The translations under genes and the position numbers were made by a program. Positions 32,424 through 35,081 of a stretch of DNA of 35,081 nt are shown here, one piece after another. Location: positions 1 through 35,081 of the forward strand of contig JAKSPU010000014.1 of NCBI GenBank assembly GCA_024404505.1, given 5' to 3'. The DNA comes from Clostridia bacterium. GTDB taxonomy: Bacteria; Bacillota; Clostridia; Oscillospirales; CAG-272. The notes beneath the pieces were generated by a model. It was given only the letters and a program-made list of their open reading frames with translations, searched no databases and was not told the origin of the DNA. Within the stretch, counting starts at the first letter, position 1; every line of letters starts with the position of its first letter.

Positions 32424-33215
32424 ATGAAGCACATCACAAACAGTACGCTTCCCGCGGGTGTTCTTCTGCGCGGGGTGGACGTGTCGCTCGGTTACGAGGG
32501 GCGCGATATCGTCAAGGGCCTGAATTTCACGGTTTCCGACGGGGACTATCTCTGCATCGTCGGGGAGAACGGCTCCGGCAAAAGCACGCTGATGAAGGCG
32601 ATCCTCGGTCTGCATCCGCTGTCCGGGGGAACGCTGGAAATGTCTCCGGAGCTTCGGAGGTACGGCATGGGGTATCTGCCGCAGCAGACGCCGGCGCAGA
32701 AGGATTTTCCCGCGTCGGTGCGCGAGGTGGTGCAGTCCGGCTGTCTGCGCAGGCTCGGCTGGAAGCCTTTCTTCGGACGGACGGAAAAGCAGCTGACGAA
32801 CGAGGCGATGGCGCGGCTGGACATCACGCATCTGGCGGACCGGTGCTACCGGGACCTGTCGGGCGGGCAGCAGCAGCGTGTCCTGCTGGCGCGGGCGTAC
32901 TGCGCGGCGGGCAAGATGATCCTGCTCGACGAGCCGATCGCGGGACTTGACCCGCTGGCCATGCAGGATATGTACGGCATGATCGCGGGCATGAACAAGC
33001 CCGTGGCGGACCGCCCGATGCCGGGGCGGCAGCATCTCGGCTCCGGCGTGACGGTGGTGATGGTATCCCACGACGTGCCGGCGGCGGTGAAGTACGCGAC
33101 GCACATCCTGCACATGGGCGGCGAGACGACGTTCTTCGGGACGGTTGGGGACTATCTGAAGACGCCGGAGGGCCGTCTGTTCGCGGGCTGCACGGAGGGA
33201 AAAGACGGTGACTGA
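32424..33215 (+). CDS. znuC: Metal ABC transporter ATP-binding protein (ZnuC-like)
   Basis: A 263-residue ATPase. Walker A GENGSGKST is at 47-55, Q-loop in YLPQQTP, signature LSGGQQQRVLLARA at 145-158, Walker B MILLDEPIAGLDP at about 165-177, and H-loop VMVSHD at about 212-217. Between the D-loop helix and the H-loop strand lies an insertion, NKPVADRPMPGRQHLGSG (residues 191-208), longer than in typical ZnuC, where only a few residues are found. AAAGGA lies before the ATG, 38 bases after znuA. It powers the import of zinc by the permease downstream. Confidence 0.92.
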   Translation: MKHITNSTLPAGVLLRGVDVSLGYEGRDIVKGLNFTVSDGDYLCIVGENGSGKSTLMKAILGLHPLSGGTLEMSPELRRYGMGYLPQQTPAQKDFPASVREVVQSGCLRRLGWKPFFGRTEKQLTNEAMARLDITHLADRCYRDLSGGQQQRVLLARAYCAAGKMILLDEPIAGLDPLAMQDMYGMIAGMNKPVADRPMPGRQHLGSGVTVVMVSHDVPAAVKYATHILHMGGETTFFGTVGDYLKTPEGRLFAGCTEGKDGD

Positions 33216-34047
33216 GCTGATCGCAACGCTGAAAACGTATTTTTCGTACGGATTCGTGCGGAATGCGCTGGTCGCCGGGGTTCTGATCTCGCTGTGCGCG
33301 GGTCTGCTCGGCGTGACGCTGGTGCTGAAGCGCTACTCGATGATAGGCGACGGCTTGTCGCACGTCGCGTTCGGCGCGATGGCGGTGGCGGCCGTGGTCG
33401 GCTGGGCGCCGATGGCGGTGGCTCTGCCGGTGACGGTCGGCTCGGCGGTGCTGCTGCTTCTGGCGTCGGAGCGGGGCAAGATCAAGGGAGACGCGGCGAT
33501 CGCGATGCTGTCGGCGGGCGCTTTGTCCGTCGGGTACCTGCTCCTGAATCTGTTCCCGTCGGCGAACACGGGCAAGTTCAGCGAGGAGACGCTGTTCGGA
33601 TCGACGTCGATGCTGACGCTGACGGGCGTGGACGTGCTGCTGTGCGTGCTGCTGGCGGCGGCGGTGCTGGTTTTCTTCATTTTCTTCTATCACCGCATCT
33701 TTGCGGTAACGTTCGACGAACGCTTTTCGACGGCGAACGGTCTGCGGTCGCAGGTTTACAACTTCCTGATCGCGGCAGTAAGCGGCGTTGTCATCGTGCT
33801 GGCGATGAAGCTGGTGGGTGCGCTCCTGATCTCCGCCCTTATCATCTTCCCTGCCCTCTCGGCAATGCGCCTGTTCCGCAGCTTCCGGTCCGTGATGATA
33901 TGCTCCGCGGCGATCTCCGTCGCCGGCTCCGTGCTGGGCCTCCTGCTCTCTGTCCTCTACGGCACCCCGACCGGCGCGACCGTCGTCGTCATCCACCTCG
34001 TCATCTTCGGAGTATTCTCTGCGCTGAAGGTCGTTATGAAGAGGTAA
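33208..34047 (+). CDS. znuB: Metal ABC transporter permease (ZnuB-like)
   Basis: A 279-residue inner-membrane protein of the ABC-3 family with about eight hydrophobic segments. Family features are FVRNALVAGVLISLCAGLLGVTLVLKRYSMIGDGLSHVAFG near the N-terminus (given here as two adjoining parts, FVRNALVAGVL and LKRYSMIGDGLSHVAFG) and the coupling region YHRIFAVTFDERFSTANGL. The start is GTG 33208, with GGAGGGA about 8 bases upstream; it overlaps znuC by 8 bases, so translation is coupled. It is the last gene of the zur-znu operon and is followed by repeat copy 7. Confidence 0.93.
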   Translation: MTELIATLKTYFSYGFVRNALVAGVLISLCAGLLGVTLVLKRYSMIGDGLSHVAFGAMAVAAVVGWAPMAVALPVTVGSAVLLLLASERGKIKGDAAIAMLSAGALSVGYLLLNLFPSANTGKFSEETLFGSTSMLTLTGVDVLLCVLLAAAVLVFFIFFYHRIFAVTFDERFSTANGLRSQVYNFLIAAVSGVVIVLAMKLVGALLISALIIFPALSAMRLFRSFRSVMICSAAISVAGSVLGLLLSVLYGTPTGATVVVIHLVIFGVFSALKVVMKR

Positions 34048-34055
34048 AAAGTACG

Positions 34056-34251
34056 CGGGGCTCTGCCCCGGACACCGAGGACGCGTTTGCGGGGCTCTGC
34101 CCCGGACACCGAGCGGGGCTCTGCCCCGGACCCCGCTTAAGCCCTTCTTGAAAGAAGGGCTTAAGAATCCCAAGAACTTTATGGGCAATAAATTAAACAA
34201 GGTTGGGTTTACGCTCAACAAGAATGGTGGGTGCCGTCATGGGCGCCCGCC
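34056..34251 (+). repeat. Dispersed structured repeat, copy 7 (full length, triple head)
   Basis: It starts 9 bases after the znuB stop, same orientation. Three head palindromes CGGGGCTCTGCCCCG are at 34056-34070, 34090-34104 and 34114-34128. Central hairpin 34136-34165 with the copy 3 arms; AATCCCAAGAACTTTATGGG; small hairpin GTTGGGTTTACGCTCAAC (34202-34219); distal hairpin GGTGGGTGCC/GGCGCCCGCC (34226-34251). Confidence 0.9.
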
Positions 34252-34257
34252 TTTTGT
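34226..34257 (+). terminator. Possible terminator of the zur-znu operon (distal hairpin of repeat copy 7)
   Basis: A 10-position hairpin, GGTGGGTGCC and GGCGCCCGCC around GTCATG, is followed directly by TTTTGTGATTT. It is the best terminator candidate after znuB, 179 bases after its stop. Confidence 0.5.
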
Positions 34258-34350
34258 GATTTCACCGCGTCTCCGCAGGATGAGGGTGCAGGGAGAAGGG
34301 AGCGGCGCAGCCGCTCCCTTCTCCCTGCGTAAATAGAGATTTTTCCCCCC
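34257..34350. repeat. Hairpin module pair, truncated copy
   Basis: After CTCCGCAGGATGAGGGT comes a perfect 19-pair hairpin (34288-34306 with 34310-34328, loop GCA). An AT-rich step and CCCCCC follow. The palindrome that normally comes next (arms CCCCCGCCC/GGGCGGGGG) stops after its first half, about ten bases before the stop codon of the lipoprotein gene. Confidence 0.8.
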
Positions 34351-34360
34351 GCCGGTCCTT

Positions 34361-34759
34361 TTACTTGGAAACCGGCTCAGTAACGCCGCCGCCCGGCAGG
34401 CTTGCGCCGCCGGTCATGGCCGACGTGCCGTTATCCGCGCCGGAGCCATCGGTGGAGCTGCCGGGTCCGCCGCCGGCGGAGCCGCCGGCAGAGCCGCTGT
34501 TTTCGGTAGCCGGCTCGGTGCCGAGGTATGATTCGCCGACCGTGCCGGGCGTCGTACCGGCACCCGTGCCGCTGCCATTGCCCGCGGTCGTACCCGCAGT
34601 CGTGCCGGCAGTCGTACCTGCGGTCGTGCCGTCCCCGCTGCCGCCGTCATTGCCGCAGGAGGGCATCACGAGCAGCACAGCAGAAAGCAGCAGGCAGCAT
34701 ACCGCCGTCAGGCAGACCGAACGCGTTATATGCCGTTTGGAAGTGATTTCGTTATTCAT
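34361..34759 (-). CDS. Small low-complexity lipoprotein, function unknown
   Basis: A 132-residue predicted lipoprotein. The start is placed at ATG 34759: the residues before the signal helix (NNEITSKRHITRS) are charged and a GGAAAGG lies about 13 bases upstream, whereas the longer open frame runs into the repeat module. The lipobox is MPSC (Cys about 35). The mature part is almost wholly Gly, Thr, Ser and Ala, including four tandem GTTA units and GGSAGGGPG-like text. No fold or family is recognisable, and a flexible surface stalk is possible. It lies between two inverted copies of the hairpin modules. It could be a remnant of a longer surface protein. Confidence 0.6.
   Translation of the reverse strand: MNNEITSKRHITRSVCLTAVCCLLLSAVLLVMPSCGNDGGSGDGTTAGTTAGTTAGTTAGNGSGTGAGTTPGTVGESYLGTEPATENSGSAGGSAGGGPGSSTDGSGADNGTSAMTGGASLPGGGVTEPVSK
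34584..34631 (-). repeat. Four 12-base tandem repeats within the lipoprotein gene
   Basis: Plus-strand units GCGGTCGTACCC, GCAGTCGTGCCG, GCAGTCGTACCT and GCGGTCGTGCCG run head to tail in frame and encode four GTTA units on the minus strand. Repeat number may vary by slippage. Confidence 0.85.
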
Positions 34760-34879
34760 GTGACAGACCGTACCTTTCCGGATAGGATGAGCCGACAGCC
34801 GGTCGGTGCGGCGCACCGTGTCCCTGCGGCTCTGTGGATAGTATGTACGGGCGTTTTCAAGATACACATGGGAAAAATT

Positions 34880-35081
34880 GATGAAAATTTGAAGCGGGTT
34901 TCGGAGATACTGCATCGCCAGAAACCTCATAAAAGTTTTCTGCCCCCACCCCCCTGACCCCCCGCCCGGCGGGCGGGGGGAATACTTATTTTGATAGCAG
35001 GGAGAAGGGAGCGGCACAGCCGCTCCCTTCTCCCTGCACCCTCATCCTGCGGGATGCGGGGAACGTATACGCCCTCTCCGC
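34880..35081 (-). repeat. Hairpin module array, inverted relative to 34257-34350, running off the window
   Basis: Plus-strand order: a segment matching the 30552-30585 stretch in reverse complement (about 34885-34945); palindrome with arms CCCCCCGCCC/GGGCGGGGGG (34958-34980); an AT-rich step; a perfect 19-pair hairpin (34997-35015 with 35019-35037, loop ACA); then CACCCTCATCCTGCGGGATG. It is the reverse of the order at 30440-30600. The lipoprotein leader region 34760-34880 holds no clear promoter. Confidence 0.82.

Noticed and set aside
33294-34151. A 285-codon frame overlapping znuB
   Set aside because: znuB in the other frame has clear ABC-3 permease motifs and membrane segments; this frame is Arg/Gly-rich and runs into the repeat.
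1-35081. tRNA, rRNA or known riboswitch
   Set aside because: No GTTCRANNC-type T-arm in a cloverleaf context and no conserved rRNA or riboswitch cores were seen by eye. A covariance-model search (Infernal, tRNAscan-SE) would be decisive.

Overview
The window is about 35 kb of GC-rich DNA (roughly 60-65% G+C by eye). It most likely comes from a Gram-positive Clostridia lineage, perhaps an uncultured gut Oscillospirales or Christensenellales relative; the order cannot be fixed from the sequence. Evidence for this includes several lipobox lipoproteins, strong AGGAGG-type ribosome sites, clean TTGACA/TATAAT promoters, and Firmicutes-style blocks: mfd then a PrsA-like lipoprotein, def-fmt-yugP-rsmB-rlmN, and zapA next to a U32 peptidase. 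No rRNA, tRNA, CRISPR array, insertion-sequence transposase or phage gene was seen.

Layout. 1-4404 (+): the 3' end of mfd, then three exported proteins (a parvulin-like lipoprotein, a tyrosine-phosphatase-like lipoprotein and an Ig-like repeat protein), closed by a rho-independent terminator. 4597-6000 (-): a PHP-domain metallo-phosphoesterase with a consensus promoter, divergent from the next operon. 6286-13965 (+): a five-gene GldA/GldF/GldG-like ABC-2 system made of an ATPase, a permease, two tandem GldG-like paralogues and a large DUF4340-like protein with an unusual InlB-type N-terminal repeat. 14266-18969 (+): the translation and RNA-modification block def, fmt, yugP-like zinc peptidase, rsmB, rlmN. 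19095-21773 (+): a small PH-like membrane protein and an ABC-F ATPase. 22660-25524 (-): a U32 peptidase (RlhA-like) and zapA. 25849-30138 (+): a 1429-residue protein with a degenerate TIR-like head and about 17 Sel1 repeats. 30947-34047 (+): a Zur/Fur-type repressor with a three-gene zinc/manganese ABC importer, preceded by a Fur-family 7-1-7 operator and a consensus promoter. 34361-34759 (-): a small low-complexity lipoprotein.

Nearly all longer intergenic spaces are filled by one family of dispersed, hairpin-rich repeats. Seven core copies are present, in modules that always occur in the same order. Six of the seven begin within a few bases to about 20 bases after a stop codon and lie in the same orientation as that gene. 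Stem sequences differ between copies but stay base-paired through compensatory changes. This family is the strongest candidate here for something undescribed. The TIR-like/Sel1 protein is the second.
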